A program made the position numbers and the translations under genes. Positions 17,038 to 25,678 of a stretch of 64,000 nucleotides of DNA are shown one piece after another (the first letter of the stretch is position 1; every line of letters begins with the position of its first letter). Under the pieces are notes generated by a model, which was not told where the DNA came from, did not search any database, and saw only the letters and a list, made by a program, of their open reading frames with translations. Source of the stretch: Curtobacterium sp. MCBA15_009 (GTDB lineage: Bacteria > Actinomycetota > Actinomycetes > Actinomycetales > Microbacteriaceae). The DNA is taken from NCBI RefSeq assembly GCF_001864895.1, contig NZ_MJGO01000012.1, forward strand, positions 147,129 to 211,128, given 5' to 3'.

Positions 17038-19056
17038 ATGCGAGCGGTCCCACACGGATCGACCACGGGCGGGACGAGCACACGGAGGGGGACAGCGCGC
17101 CTCCTCGGACGACTCACCGCGGCGCTGCTCGCGACCCTGGTCGTCCTGGCGCCCGCCGCGACCGCGCACGCCACCGCACCCGTCGAGATCGGCAGCGCCT
17201 ACGTCCTCGACGAGGCCGACGCGCTCACCCCCGCACAGCAGACCTCGGTCGAGCGCGCGGTCTCCGACCTGTACGCCGACACCAGCACGCAGCTCTTCGT
17301 CGTCTTCGTCCCGACCTTCACGAACCCCTCCGACCACACGGCGTGGGGCACGGCCGTGCTCGAGCGGAACCAGATCGAGTCCGACAGCATCCTGCTCGCC
17401 GTCGCCGTGCAGGACCGCGACTACGACGTCCAGCAGACGAACGAGACCGCGATCAGCAGCTCCGACGTGCAGACCGCCGTGCAGGACGACCTGCTCCCCG
17501 CGCTGAAGCAGGACGACTGGGCCGGCGCCGCGACCGCCTTCGCGAGCGGCCTGACCGACTCCCAGGCGCCCGCGGACCTGACCTGGCTGTGGATCCTGCT
17601 GCTCGTCGTCGTCGTCGGGCTCGTCGTCGTCGTGCTCGTCGTGCGGACGCGCAACAAGCGGCGCACCGCAGCCGCCACCCGCGCGCAGCAGGCGTCGCTG
17701 GCCGACCTCGAGCGGACCGCGGGCGGCGCGCTCGTCACGATCGACGACGAGCTCCGCACCGCCGAACAAGAGGTCGGGTTCGCGACCGCGCAGTTCGGCG
17801 CGGACGCCGCGAAGCCCTTCGCCGACGCCGTCGCAGCCGCGCAGCGGTCCGTCCGCACCGCCTTCACGTACCAGCAGCAACTCGACGACGAGGTCCCGGA
17901 CAGCCCGCAGCAGCGTGCCGAGTGGGCGAACCAGATCATCGTGATCTGCGAACAGGCGCACGCCGCGATCGACGAGCAGACCGAGGCGTTCGACCGGCTC
18001 CGCGCCCTCGAGGACGGCGTCGAGGACGCCGCCGCCGCGCTGACCCGCGCGGTCGCCGCCGCGCCGGCATCGGTCGACACCGCAGCGGCCGCCCTCGACC
18101 GGCTCCGCTCGGACTACACCGGGCGCACGCTCGCGACCGTGGCGGACAACGTCGACCAGGCCCGGCAGGTCCTCGCCTACGCGTCCGAGCGGTCCGCCGC
18201 GGCGGACCAGGCACTCCGTTCCGGCGCCAAGGGCGAGGCCGTGGTCGCCGTGCGCGACGCCCAGCACGCCCTGGCCCAGGTGGAGCAGCTGACGAACGGC
18301 GCCGTCGGCGCCGAGCGCACCTTCGCCGAGGCGACCGCACGCGCCGGCGCGATGCGCGCCGACATCGAGGGCGACATCGCGGCAGCGCGCACCCTGTCCC
18401 CCGCCGGCCCGGACCTCGCCGCAGCCGTGACGACCGCCGAGACCGTGCTGCGGCAGGACCTCGACCCACGCGACCCGCTCACCGCGGTCGACGCCCTGAC
18501 CCGCGCGAACACCGAGATCGACCGTGCGATCGCCGCGGCCCGCGGCGCACAGGAGCAGCAGCAGCGCGCGGCGCGGGCGCTCGACGACGCCCTGCGGGAC
18601 GCGCGGAACCGCATCAGCCAGGCGCGGGAGTTCGTCTCCCTGCACCGCGGCGGTGTCGGACCGGTCGCCAGGACCCGGCTCTCCGAGGCCGAGCGGGCGC
18701 TCGACGACGCCGTCCAGCTCGCCACCACCGACCCGGGGCAGGCCCTGCAGGCCGCCCGGGCGGCCGAGCAGTACGCCGCCGCGGCGATGGACGCCGCGAA
18801 CGACGACCTGGGCGGCTGGGGCGGCGGCGGCGGTGGCGGCGGCTTCGGCGGTCGCGGCGGCGGCCCGCAGCTCGGCGGCCTCGTCACCGGCATCGTGCTC
18901 GGCGGACTCCTCGGCGGCCGCGGCGGCAGCTACGGCGGCGGCTCCTTCGGGGGCGGCGGCTTCGGCGGCGGCGGAGGCTTCAGCGGCGGCGGAGGCTTCG
19001 GCGGGGGCGGCGGGGGCGGCGGGGGCGGCGGCTTCTCCGGCGGCGGACGCTTCTGA
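17038..19056 (+). CDS. TPM-domain membrane protein with glycine-rich tail
   Basis: The 672-aa protein has a signal peptide (~1-45, ending ATAHA), a TPM domain (~50-170; begins VLDEADALTPAQQTSVERAV), one membrane helix (~183-204) and a long Ala-rich coiled-coil region. A C-terminal tail (~590-672) is almost pure glycine with Phe, Ser and Arg. TPM proteins of this layout (YgcG-like) often sit beside PspA-type membrane-stress proteins, as here. The ATG at 17038 follows a GGAGG site. Function is probably in envelope or membrane maintenance; no enzyme activity can be inferred. Confidence 0.85.
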   Translation: MRAVPHGSTTGGTSTRRGTARLLGRLTAALLATLVVLAPAATAHATAPVEIGSAYVLDEADALTPAQQTSVERAVSDLYADTSTQLFVVFVPTFTNPSDHTAWGTAVLERNQIESDSILLAVAVQDRDYDVQQTNETAISSSDVQTAVQDDLLPALKQDDWAGAATAFASGLTDSQAPADLTWLWILLLVVVVGLVVVVLVVRTRNKRRTAAATRAQQASLADLERTAGGALVTIDDELRTAEQEVGFATAQFGADAAKPFADAVAAAQRSVRTAFTYQQQLDDEVPDSPQQRAEWANQIIVICEQAHAAIDEQTEAFDRLRALEDGVEDAAAALTRAVAAAPASVDTAAAALDRLRSDYTGRTLATVADNVDQARQVLAYASERSAAADQALRSGAKGEAVVAVRDAQHALAQVEQLTNGAVGAERTFAEATARAGAMRADIEGDIAAARTLSPAGPDLAAAVTTAETVLRQDLDPRDPLTAVDALTRANTEIDRAIAAARGAQEQQQRAARALDDALRDARNRISQAREFVSLHRGGVGPVARTRLSEAERALDDAVQLATTDPGQALQAARAAEQYAAAAMDAANDDLGGWGGGGGGGGFGGRGGGPQLGGLVTGIVLGGLLGGRGGSYGGGSFGGGGFGGGGGFSGGGGFGGGGGGGGGGGFSGGGRF

Positions 19057-19144
19057 CGCGACCCAGTCCGACCACGACGACCTCCCCACCACAGACCACG
19101 ACCTGCCCCATCACCAGTCACACCTCTCTCGAAAGGACCACGAC

Positions 19145-19870
19145 ATGGCCAAGCAGACGATCTTCGGACGCATCTCCACCCTCGTGCGGGCGAACATCAA
19201 CCAGCTCATCGACGACGCCGAGGACCCGCAGAAGATGCTGGACCAGCTCGTGCGCGACTACACGAACAACATCGCCGACGCGAAGACCGCCATCGCGCAG
19301 ACCATCGGCAACGTGCGCCTGCTCGAGCAGGACCACGAGGAGGACAAGCGCGCCGCGGTCGAGTGGGGGCAGAAGGCCGCCAACGCGTCCAGCGCCGCCG
19401 ACCGCTACCGCGCCGAGGGCAAGACCGCCGAGGCGGACAAGTTCGACAACCTCGCCAAGATCGCGATCGGCAAGCAGATCGCCGCCGAGCAGGAGGTCTC
19501 CGACGCCGAGCCGAACCTCGCCTCGCAGAACGAGGCCGTCGAGAAGCTCAAGACCGGCCTCGCCGGGATGGAGCAGAAGCTCGAGCAGCTCCGTGCCAAG
19601 CGCGACAACCTCGTCGCCCGTGCCAAGACCGCCGAGGCGCAGTCGAAGGTCAACGACGCACTCGGCAACATCGACGTGCTCGACCCGACGAGCGACCTCG
19701 GCCGCTTCGAGGAGAAGGTCCGCCGCGAGGAGGCCAAGGTCCTCGGCCAGCAGGAGCTGCAGTCGTCGAGCCTCGACGCCCAGTTCGAGAGCCTCGAGGA
19801 CGTCGGCAAGGACGCCGAGGTCGAGGCGCGCCTCGCCGCGCTGAAGTCGGGCGGCTCGCCGACCATCTGA
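19145..19870 (+). CDS. pspA: PspA/IM30 family membrane-stress protein
   Basis: A 241-aa, almost wholly coiled-coil PspA/Vipp1-type protein. The N-terminal FGRISTLVRANINQLIDDAEDP is the amphipathic membrane-binding helix of the family, followed by DQLVRDYTNNIADAK. These ESCRT-III-like proteins assemble on stressed membranes. The gene lies 88 bp after the TPM gene, with a GAAAGGA ribosome site, and probably shares its operon. Confidence 0.93.
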   Translation: MAKQTIFGRISTLVRANINQLIDDAEDPQKMLDQLVRDYTNNIADAKTAIAQTIGNVRLLEQDHEEDKRAAVEWGQKAANASSAADRYRAEGKTAEADKFDNLAKIAIGKQIAAEQEVSDAEPNLASQNEAVEKLKTGLAGMEQKLEQLRAKRDNLVARAKTAEAQSKVNDALGNIDVLDPTSDLGRFEEKVRREEAKVLGQQELQSSSLDAQFESLEDVGKDAEVEARLAALKSGGSPTI

Positions 19871-19914
19871 CGATCGCCCTGACGGCGCCGGACCCCACCT
19901 GACAGACTGAGACG

Positions 19915-20736
19915 ATGCACTTCCTCGTGGTCGGTCAGTGGCAGGGTTCGGCGTCGTCCCGCGCGATGCGGCTGGGCGACGGGGCATCGGCGATCGCCGC
20001 CGACCTGCCCCGGGCGTCGACGACGGTGGTCGAGGTCCCGGCGGGTGCCGGCGACCGGCTCGAGACCGCCGTCGCCCGCTACACCGCCGTCCTCGGCGTC
20101 GCCGAGCGCGTCGCCGAGGAGACGAGCGTCGCCTCCGAGCCCGTCCTCGTGGTCGGGGGCGACGGCGCGAGCGTGCTCGGCGCCACCGTCGCGCTCGACG
20201 TCGACACCGCGTTCGTCCGCGTCGCCGGGTCGAGCGGCTACCGCCCGCTGAACCGCGCCCAGCCGGTCGCCGCCGAGACCGCGGTCCTGCGGCTCCTCGT
20301 CGACCGACCGGACGACCTGTTCCCCCGCCTGCCCCGCCCGTCGGCCGGCTCCGTCGTGCTCGCCGGCGTCCGCGGCCTCGAGGACGCCGAGCGCTCCGCC
20401 CTCGACCGGGCCGGCATCGCCCACCTCGACGTCGACGCGGCGACGCCCGACGCCCTCGGCGCGGCGGTCGACGCCACCGGCGCGTCGTCGGTGTTCGTGC
20501 ACGTGGACCTCGACGTCCTGGACCCGTCCGAGGTCGACGGACTGCTCGAACCCGTCCCCTTCGGTCTCGACGGTGCGGGCCTCGTCGAACGCATCCAGGC
20601 CGCCACCCGCGGACGCCGTCTCGCCGGTGCCGCACTGACCGGCTTCGCGCCGGTCGACCCGGACCGCGCGGTCGACGACCTCGGCGTCATCCTGCGCGTC
20701 GTGGGCGCCCTGACGAGCGCGGCGCGGATCGGCTGA
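19915..20736 (+). CDS. Arginase/agmatinase-fold protein with degenerate metal site
   Basis: The 273-aa length and the late motif HVDLDVLDPSEV match the ureohydrolase superfamily. Other metal-binding motifs are lost: the expected GGDHS is GGDGAS (no His), and the expected DAHxD is replaced by VRVAGSSGYR. Only the two late aspartates remain, so a dinuclear manganese centre seems impossible. It may be a non-catalytic relative or have another activity. It stands 44 bp after pspA and 43 bp before the flavin reductase, in the same direction. Confidence 0.75.
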   Translation: MHFLVVGQWQGSASSRAMRLGDGASAIAADLPRASTTVVEVPAGAGDRLETAVARYTAVLGVAERVAEETSVASEPVLVVGGDGASVLGATVALDVDTAFVRVAGSSGYRPLNRAQPVAAETAVLRLLVDRPDDLFPRLPRPSAGSVVLAGVRGLEDAERSALDRAGIAHLDVDAATPDALGAAVDATGASSVFVHVDLDVLDPSEVDGLLEPVPFGLDGAGLVERIQAATRGRRLAGAALTGFAPVDPDRAVDDLGVILRVVGALTSAARIG

Positions 20737-20779
20737 CCACCCGGGGCCGTCCCATGCCGCCCCGCGTACGCTCGGCGGC

Positions 20780-22183
20780 ATGACGGACTACGACCTCATC
20801 GTGATCGGCGCCGGCGCAGTCGGCGAGAACGTGGCGGACTACGCCCACAAGCGCGGCCTGTCGGTCGCCGTCGTCGAGGCGGAACTCGTCGGTGGGGAAT
20901 GCTCCTACTGGGCGTGCATGCCGTCGAAGGCCCTGCTCCGGAGCGGACACGCCCTCGCCGCCGCGAAGCGCCTCGACGGTGCCGCACAGGCGGTCACCGG
21001 CACGCTCGACGCGGCGCACGTGCTCGCCCGCCGCAACTCGTTCACCTCGGACTGGAAGGACGACTCACAGGTCTCCTGGCTCGAGTCGGCCGGCATCGCC
21101 CTGATCCGCGGCCACGCCCGCATCACCGGCCCGAAGACCATCGAGGTCGCCGGCGAGACGCACACCGCCCGCGCGGCCGTCGCCGTCGTCACCGGTTCCC
21201 TGCACGCGCTGCCGGACGTGCCCGGCCTCGCCGACGCGAAGCCGTGGGGCACACGTGAGGGCACGAGCGCACAGCAGGTCCCGGAGAGCCTGCTCGTCAT
21301 CGGCGGCGGCGTCGCCGGTTCCGAGCTCGCCACCGCCTGGGCCTCGCTCGGCGCGAAGGTCACGCTCGTGGCACGCGGCGGCCTGCTCGGCGGCATGGAG
21401 CCGTTCGCCGGCGAGCTCGTCGGCGACGCCCTGCGTGCGCTCGGCGTCGACGTCCGCACCGGCGTCAGCCCCGTCCGCGTCGACCGCGACGAGCACGGTC
21501 TCGTGACGACCACGCTCGACGACGGCACGACGGTCATCACCAGCGAGGTCCTCGCCGCCACCGGCCGCTCGCCGCACACCGCCGAACTCGGGCTCGAGTC
21601 GGTCGGACTCACCGCGGGCGACTGGCTCGAGGTCGACGACACCATGCTCGTGCACGGCACCGACTGGCTCTACGCCGTCGGCGACGCCAACCACCGCGCG
21701 CTCCTGACGCACCAGGGCAAGTACCAGGCCCGTGCCGCCGGCGAGGCCATCGCCGCCCGCTTCCAGGGCACCACGCTGCAGACCGAGCCGTGGGGCGCGC
21801 ACGTCGCGACCGCCGACCACGCCGCGGTCCCCCAGGTCACCTTCACCGACCCGGAGGTCGCCAGCGTCGGCCTCACCGAGCGGGCCGCCCGCGAGCAGGG
21901 CCTGAACGTCCGCGCCGTCGAGTACGACCTCGGCAGCGTCGCGGGCTCCGCGCTGCAGGCCGACGGCTACACCGGACGCGCCAAGATGGTCGTCGACGAG
22001 GACCGCGGGGTCGTCGTCGGGGTCACCTTCGTCGGACAGGACGTCGCCGAGATGCTCCACGCGGCGACCGTCGCCGTCGTCGGCGAGGTCCCGGTCGCCC
22101 GGCTCTGGCACGCCGTGCCGGCCTACCCGACCATGAACGAGATCTGGCTCCGCCTGCTCGAGACCTACGGCCGCCCGGTGTGA
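20780..22183 (+). CDS. FAD-dependent pyridine nucleotide-disulfide oxidoreductase
   Basis: The 467-aa protein follows the dihydrolipoamide dehydrogenase/mercuric reductase plan: an N-terminal FAD motif IGAGAVGENVADYA, the redox disulfide GGECSYWACMPSK (C41-C46, CX4C), the NAD(P) motif IGGGVAGSELA, and a C-terminal dimer domain with WHAVPAYPTMNE. The SYWA spacer between the cysteines marks a group usually annotated only as NAD(P)/FAD oxidoreductase, not the lipoamide enzyme of 2-oxo acid complexes. The substrate is unknown. Confidence 0.9.
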   Translation: MTDYDLIVIGAGAVGENVADYAHKRGLSVAVVEAELVGGECSYWACMPSKALLRSGHALAAAKRLDGAAQAVTGTLDAAHVLARRNSFTSDWKDDSQVSWLESAGIALIRGHARITGPKTIEVAGETHTARAAVAVVTGSLHALPDVPGLADAKPWGTREGTSAQQVPESLLVIGGGVAGSELATAWASLGAKVTLVARGGLLGGMEPFAGELVGDALRALGVDVRTGVSPVRVDRDEHGLVTTTLDDGTTVITSEVLAATGRSPHTAELGLESVGLTAGDWLEVDDTMLVHGTDWLYAVGDANHRALLTHQGKYQARAAGEAIAARFQGTTLQTEPWGAHVATADHAAVPQVTFTDPEVASVGLTERAAREQGLNVRAVEYDLGSVAGSALQADGYTGRAKMVVDEDRGVVVGVTFVGQDVAEMLHAATVAVVGEVPVARLWHAVPAYPTMNEIWLRLLETYGRPV

Positions 22184-22554
22184 CCGGCCACGGCGTCGTC
22201 CGGCGGTCGGTGCTCGACTCCCCCGTGTCGCGCGCCGGCTGGCTCGCCGCGACGGCGCTCGGCCTGGCGATCGGCGTCCCGCTGTCCACCGGCCGGATCC
22301 GCGTCGTCGACGGCCTCGTCGTCTGCACGGGGTTGCCGCGCTGGGTCTTCCGGCGCGGCGGCACCTGTGTCGGCTCGGTCTACCTGACCCGCGACAACGA
22401 CGGCGACCGGGTGCTCCGGCACGAGCGCGTGCACGTCGACCAGTGGCGGCGCTACGGCGTGCTCATGCCGGTGCTCTACGCCGTGGCCGGGCGCGACCCG
22501 CTCCGCAACCGGTTCGAGGTCGAGGCGGGCCTGGAGGACGGCGGCTACCGCTGA
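22180..22554 (+). CDS. Small protein with HExxH motif, unknown function
   Basis: The 124-aa product starts at a GTG overlapping the preceding stop as GTGA. After one hydrophobic segment (~18-33) it has RGGTCVGSVYL, then RHERVHVDQW, which is a formal HExxH zinc signature, and ends FEVEAGLEDGGYR with a possible downstream Glu ligand. Similar short actinobacterial proteins carry misleading iron-sulfur oxidoreductase names; I see no cysteine cluster to support that. It could be a minimal membrane metalloprotein. Confidence 0.7.
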   Translation: MTGHGVVRRSVLDSPVSRAGWLAATALGLAIGVPLSTGRIRVVDGLVVCTGLPRWVFRRGGTCVGSVYLTRDNDGDRVLRHERVHVDQWRRYGVLMPVLYAVAGRDPLRNRFEVEAGLEDGGYR

Positions 22555-22590
22555 CTCCGGCCCTGCGGCGGCAGCGCTGCAGGGCCCACC

Positions 22591-22819
22591 GAGGTCGCAC
22601 GACACGCCACACGCCGACCGCCGAGGTCGCACTTCGTGCCGCTTCCGCCCAGTGCAAACGGCCCGTAGTGCGATCTCACCGTGGCGACGGCGGTCGGCAG
22701 CGGCCGTCCCTGCAGGCGAGAGGCCCGACGCCGGGGTCGCACGACACGCCGCGCACGGTGCGCCGAGGTCGCACGTCGTGCCGCTTCCGGAGCGTGCGAG
22801 CGGCACGTCGTGCGACCTC
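22591..22819. repeat. Two diverged ~86-bp hairpin repeats (GAGGTCGCAC family)
   Basis: Copies at 22591-22676 and 22733-22819 share a GRGGTCGCACGACACGCC start and a hairpin half. The second hairpin is striking: GAGGTCGCACGTCGTGCCGC pairs, with one mismatch, with the sequence ending TCGTGCGACCTC. They fill the 350-bp gap between convergent genes; no gene is seen there. They could act as bidirectional terminators. Confidence 0.8.
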
Positions 22820-22831
22820 GGGGACCAGCCC

Positions 22832-22883
22832 GACGGCCCGCCCGCCCGACGGCCCGCCCGCCCGCCCGACGGCCCGCCCGCCC
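22832..22883. repeat. GACGGCCCGCCCGCCC short tandem repeat
   Basis: Three head-to-tail units of 16, 20 and 16 bp, differing by one extra GCCC, lie just downstream of the ABC ATPase gene's stop (minus strand). This is a slippage-type repeat. Confidence 0.9.
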
Positions 22884-22904
22884 GACGCGCACGCGCCCCG
22901 CGCG

Positions 22905-23711
22905 TCAGGCCGCGCGGCGGCGCGGGACGATGAGCGGCGTGCCGGTCTCCGGGTCGGGGACGACGACGCACGGCAGGCCGAAGACGTCCTCGACGAGGTC
23001 GGCGGTGAGCACCGAGGCTGGCGCCCCGGAGGCGACGATCGACCCCTGGCGCATGGCGATGACGTGGGTGGCGTAGCGCGCCGCCTGGTTCAGGTCGTGC
23101 AGCACCGCGACGACCGTGCGGCCGGCCGCGTGCAGTGCCGAGGCGAGTTCGAGCACGTCGTACTGGTGCGCGATGTCGAGGAACGTCGTCGGCTCGTCGA
23201 GCAGGACGATGTCGGTCTCCTGGGCGAGCACCATCGCGATCCACACCCGCTGGCGCTGGCCGCCGGACAGCTCGTCGACGCTCCGGTCCGCCAGCTCCAC
23301 GGTCTCCGTCTGCTCGAGCGCGGCGAGCACGGCACGGCGGTCGGAGCCGGACGACGGGTGCAGCAGGTCCTGGTGCGGGAAGCGGCCGCGCGACACGAGG
23401 TCGCGCACGGTGATGCCGTCCGGGGCGATCGGTGTCTGGGGCAGCATGCCGATCCGGCGGGCGACGGCCTTCGGCCGCAGCGACGTGATCGGGACGCCGT
23501 CGAGGTACACCGTGCCGGCGGTCGGCTTGAGGGTGCGGGCGAAGGACCGCAGCAGCGTCGACTTGCCGCAGGCGTTCGGACCGACGATGACGGTCAGCTC
23601 ACCGTCCGGCACGTCGACGTCGAGGGCGTCGACCACGACCCGGTCGTCGTACGCCAGGGTCAGGCCGCGCGCACCGAGGGCGGTCGAGGGCGCACCGCCC
23701 GGAGCGGTCAA
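22905..23711 (-). CDS. ABC transporter ATPase, iron-siderophore (FecE/FepC) type
   Basis: The 268-aa ATPase has Walker A GPNACGKSTLL, Q-loop MLPQTPIAP, signature LSGGQRQRVWIAM, Walker B DIVLLDEPTTFLDIAHQ and a switch His in VLHDLNQAARY. The TTFLDIAHQ pattern is typical of siderophore/cobalamin importers. The predicted TTG start overlaps the stop of the siderophore-interacting protein (TTGA), implying coupling; the exact start is uncertain. No permease or binding protein is nearby, so it must serve a transporter encoded elsewhere. Confidence 0.88.
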   Translation of the reverse strand: MTAPGGAPSTALGARGLTLAYDDRVVVDALDVDVPDGELTVIVGPNACGKSTLLRSFARTLKPTAGTVYLDGVPITSLRPKAVARRIGMLPQTPIAPDGITVRDLVSRGRFPHQDLLHPSSGSDRRAVLAALEQTETVELADRSVDELSGGQRQRVWIAMVLAQETDIVLLDEPTTFLDIAHQYDVLELASALHAAGRTVVAVLHDLNQAARYATHVIAMRQGSIVASGAPASVLTADLVEDVFGLPCVVVPDPETGTPLIVPRRRAA

Positions 23712-24604
23712 TGCTCGGCCTTGCCGTGCCGCCAGTAGCCCATGAACGCGACCTGCTTGCGGTCGATGCCGACGCCGCGCACCAGGTGGCGACGGAGTTC
23801 CTTGACGCAGCCGGCCTCGCCCGCGATCCACGCGTAGACCGGGCGCTCCTCGGCGGGTGGCGGCACGTCCCACAGGACCTGCTCGTCGACGTCGACGTCG
23901 GTCAGCTCGGCGGAGGGCGCGCACGCGGCGGCCGGGGCGACCGACGACGCCCAGGCGTGCACCTGGTCGGTCATCCGCACGCCGTGCGTCGCGCCGTTGC
24001 GGGCGATCCAGCGGACCTCGACCCCGGCGGGCGCGGTGACGGGCAGCCGGTCGGCGTCGGTGGGGACCTCGATGAAGACGTGACCGACGGTGGAGACGTC
24101 GAGGGCCTCGAGGATGGCGCAGATGGCGGGAGCGGCGGTCTCGTCACCGGCGAGCAGGATCCGGTTCGCGTGGCCTGGTGCGAACTCCGCGGCACCGGTC
24201 GGCAGGTCGGCAGGCGACTCGGGCACGCGCGGCCCGACGATGCGGATCTCGTCGCCGACACGGCAGGACGACACCCAGCGCGAGGCGGGGCCGGCGTCGC
24301 CGTGCGCGACGAAGTCGATGTCGAGCTCGTGGGCGTCGGGCCGGAACGAGCGCACCGTGTAGGTGCGCAGCGGGTTCCGCGCCTCGTCGGGCAGTGCCCG
24401 CCAGGCGGCGTACCAGTCGTCGTCCTCCGGCAGTTCGGAGAAGCCGCCGTCGGGCAGCGGCAGCACGATCTTGATCCGCTGGTCCAGGCCCACCGACGAG
24501 AAGTCGGCGAGCGCGTCGCCCGTCAGCGTCACCCGGACGAAGTGCGGGGTGAGCGAGGTGACGGCCGCCACGCGGACGGGGAAGACGCGGTACCGGGTTG
24601 CCAC
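23708..24604 (-). CDS. Siderophore-interacting protein (FAD ferric reductase)
   Basis: The 298-aa protein belongs to the ViuB/SIP flavoprotein family, which reduces ferric siderophores in the cytoplasm to release iron. Visible are the FAD-binding region LRTYTVRSFRPDAHELDIDF and HGDAGPASRWVSS, and the C-terminal YAWIAGEAGCVKELRRHL with MGYWRHGKAEH, all family hallmarks. Translation starts at GTG; upstream spacing to GGAG is short, so the mRNA may be leaderless. A candidate iron box lies directly upstream, and the ABC ATPase follows with a 4-bp overlap. Confidence 0.93.
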   Translation of the reverse strand: MATRYRVFPVRVAAVTSLTPHFVRVTLTGDALADFSSVGLDQRIKIVLPLPDGGFSELPEDDDWYAAWRALPDEARNPLRTYTVRSFRPDAHELDIDFVAHGDAGPASRWVSSCRVGDEIRIVGPRVPESPADLPTGAAEFAPGHANRILLAGDETAAPAICAILEALDVSTVGHVFIEVPTDADRLPVTAPAGVEVRWIARNGATHGVRMTDQVHAWASSVAPAAACAPSAELTDVDVDEQVLWDVPPPAEERPVYAWIAGEAGCVKELRRHLVRGVGIDRKQVAFMGYWRHGKAEH

Positions 24605-24613
24605 GTCTCCGAG

Positions 24614-24632
24614 TATGGCATGCCTTACCTAA
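24614..24632 (-). promoter_or_regulatory. Candidate DtxR/IdeR-type iron box
   Basis: Read towards the siderophore-interacting protein the 19 bp are TTAGGTAAGGCATGCCATA, an imperfect inverted repeat with a strong TTAGGTAAGG half. It agrees at about 12-13 positions with the recalled DtxR consensus TTAGGTTAGSCTAACCTAA. It lies 10-28 bp before the start codon, where it would block the promoter under iron repletion. Confidence 0.65.
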
Positions 24633-24669
24633 CGTCTCCAGAGGTGCCGACGGTGCGAGGATCGTCCCC

Positions 24670-25620
24670 GTGTCCGATGCCCCCGACGACGAATTCGCCG
24701 ACCTCGCCACGCTCGCGGCGGCGAGCGGCGTGCCGGAGCCGCTCCGCGCCTCCCGGCAGCTGGTCCGCACCGACGACGGACAGGAGACGTCCGCGATCCG
24801 GTGGGACACGACGGACGGGAGGGAGGCCCGGGTCACCTACCTGCACGGGCTCGGCATCGACGCACACAGCTTCGACCAGACGGCGCTCGCCCTGGGCGAG
24901 CCGGCGGTCGCCCTCGACCTGCCGGGCCACGGTCGGTCGAGCTGGCGGGACGACGCCGACTACGGGGCCGCCGTCACGGCGCCGGGCGTGCTCGCCGCGC
25001 TCGATGCCCTCGGTGTCGGACCGGGCGTCGTCGTCGGGCACTCGCTCGGTGCGATCCTCGCCGCGCGACTCGCGGCGGCGGCACCGGAGCGGGTGACCGG
25101 GCTCGTGCTCGTCGACATGTCGCCGGACTTCGCGCAGCGCGCCGTGGACCGGATCGCCCGCGCCCTCGAGACCGAGCCGGCGTTCGAGTCGCTCGAGCAG
25201 GTCGTCGACCGCGCGGTCGAGGCGCGGGTCGGCGACGACCGCTCGGTGCTCCTCCGCGAGGCCCGGCACACCACGCGGCTCGGTGCCGACGGGCGGCTCG
25301 TGCGCCGTCACCACTTCCCCCACCTGCCGGCCGGACGGACGTCGTCGGTCGGGCGCTTCGCCGACGCGTGGCCGGACCTCGAGGCGCTCCGCGTGCCGCT
25401 CCTGCTCGTCCGGGGCGACCGCGGCTACGTGTCCCCGAAGCTGCACGCCGGGTTCGTCGAGCGCCTGCCGGACGCCGAGGTCGTCACGGTCACCGCGCGG
25501 CACGCCGTGCAGAACCAGGCACCCCTCGAACTGGCCGCGGCGATCCGGGCATGGGGCGAGCGGCACGGATTGTTGCACCCGATCGAGGAACCGTCGCCGG
25601 ACGGTACCGACCGCCGGTAA
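24670..25620 (+). CDS. Alpha/beta hydrolase
   Basis: The 316-aa protein has the alpha/beta hydrolase pattern: oxyanion strand LHGLGIDAHSF, GHGRSSW, nucleophile elbow VVGHSLGAILAA, an acid region near LLLVRGDRGYVSP and a candidate catalytic His in VTARHAVQNQAP. The substrate cannot be deduced. The GTG at 24670 is preferred because the upstream codons of this frame overlap the divergent iron-box promoter. It precedes the peptide ABC importer by 58 bp in the same orientation and might act on imported compounds. Confidence 0.82.
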   Translation: MSDAPDDEFADLATLAAASGVPEPLRASRQLVRTDDGQETSAIRWDTTDGREARVTYLHGLGIDAHSFDQTALALGEPAVALDLPGHGRSSWRDDADYGAAVTAPGVLAALDALGVGPGVVVGHSLGAILAARLAAAAPERVTGLVLVDMSPDFAQRAVDRIARALETEPAFESLEQVVDRAVEARVGDDRSVLLREARHTTRLGADGRLVRRHHFPHLPAGRTSSVGRFADAWPDLEALRVPLLLVRGDRGYVSPKLHAGFVERLPDAEVVTVTARHAVQNQAPLELAAAIRAWGERHGLLHPIEEPSPDGTDRR

Positions 25621-25678
25621 CCTCGTGCGAGCGCGAGGTCCGACCACCGTCCCCGCGCCCGGAAGGAACCCACAACCC

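Noticed and set aside
16021-19092. Very long minus-strand frame (1023 codons) covering the TPM gene
   Set aside because: Only the last 188 codons (PPTase) are real. The rest is antisense to a signal-bearing TPM protein with a Gly-rich tail; open antisense frames are expected at this GC content.
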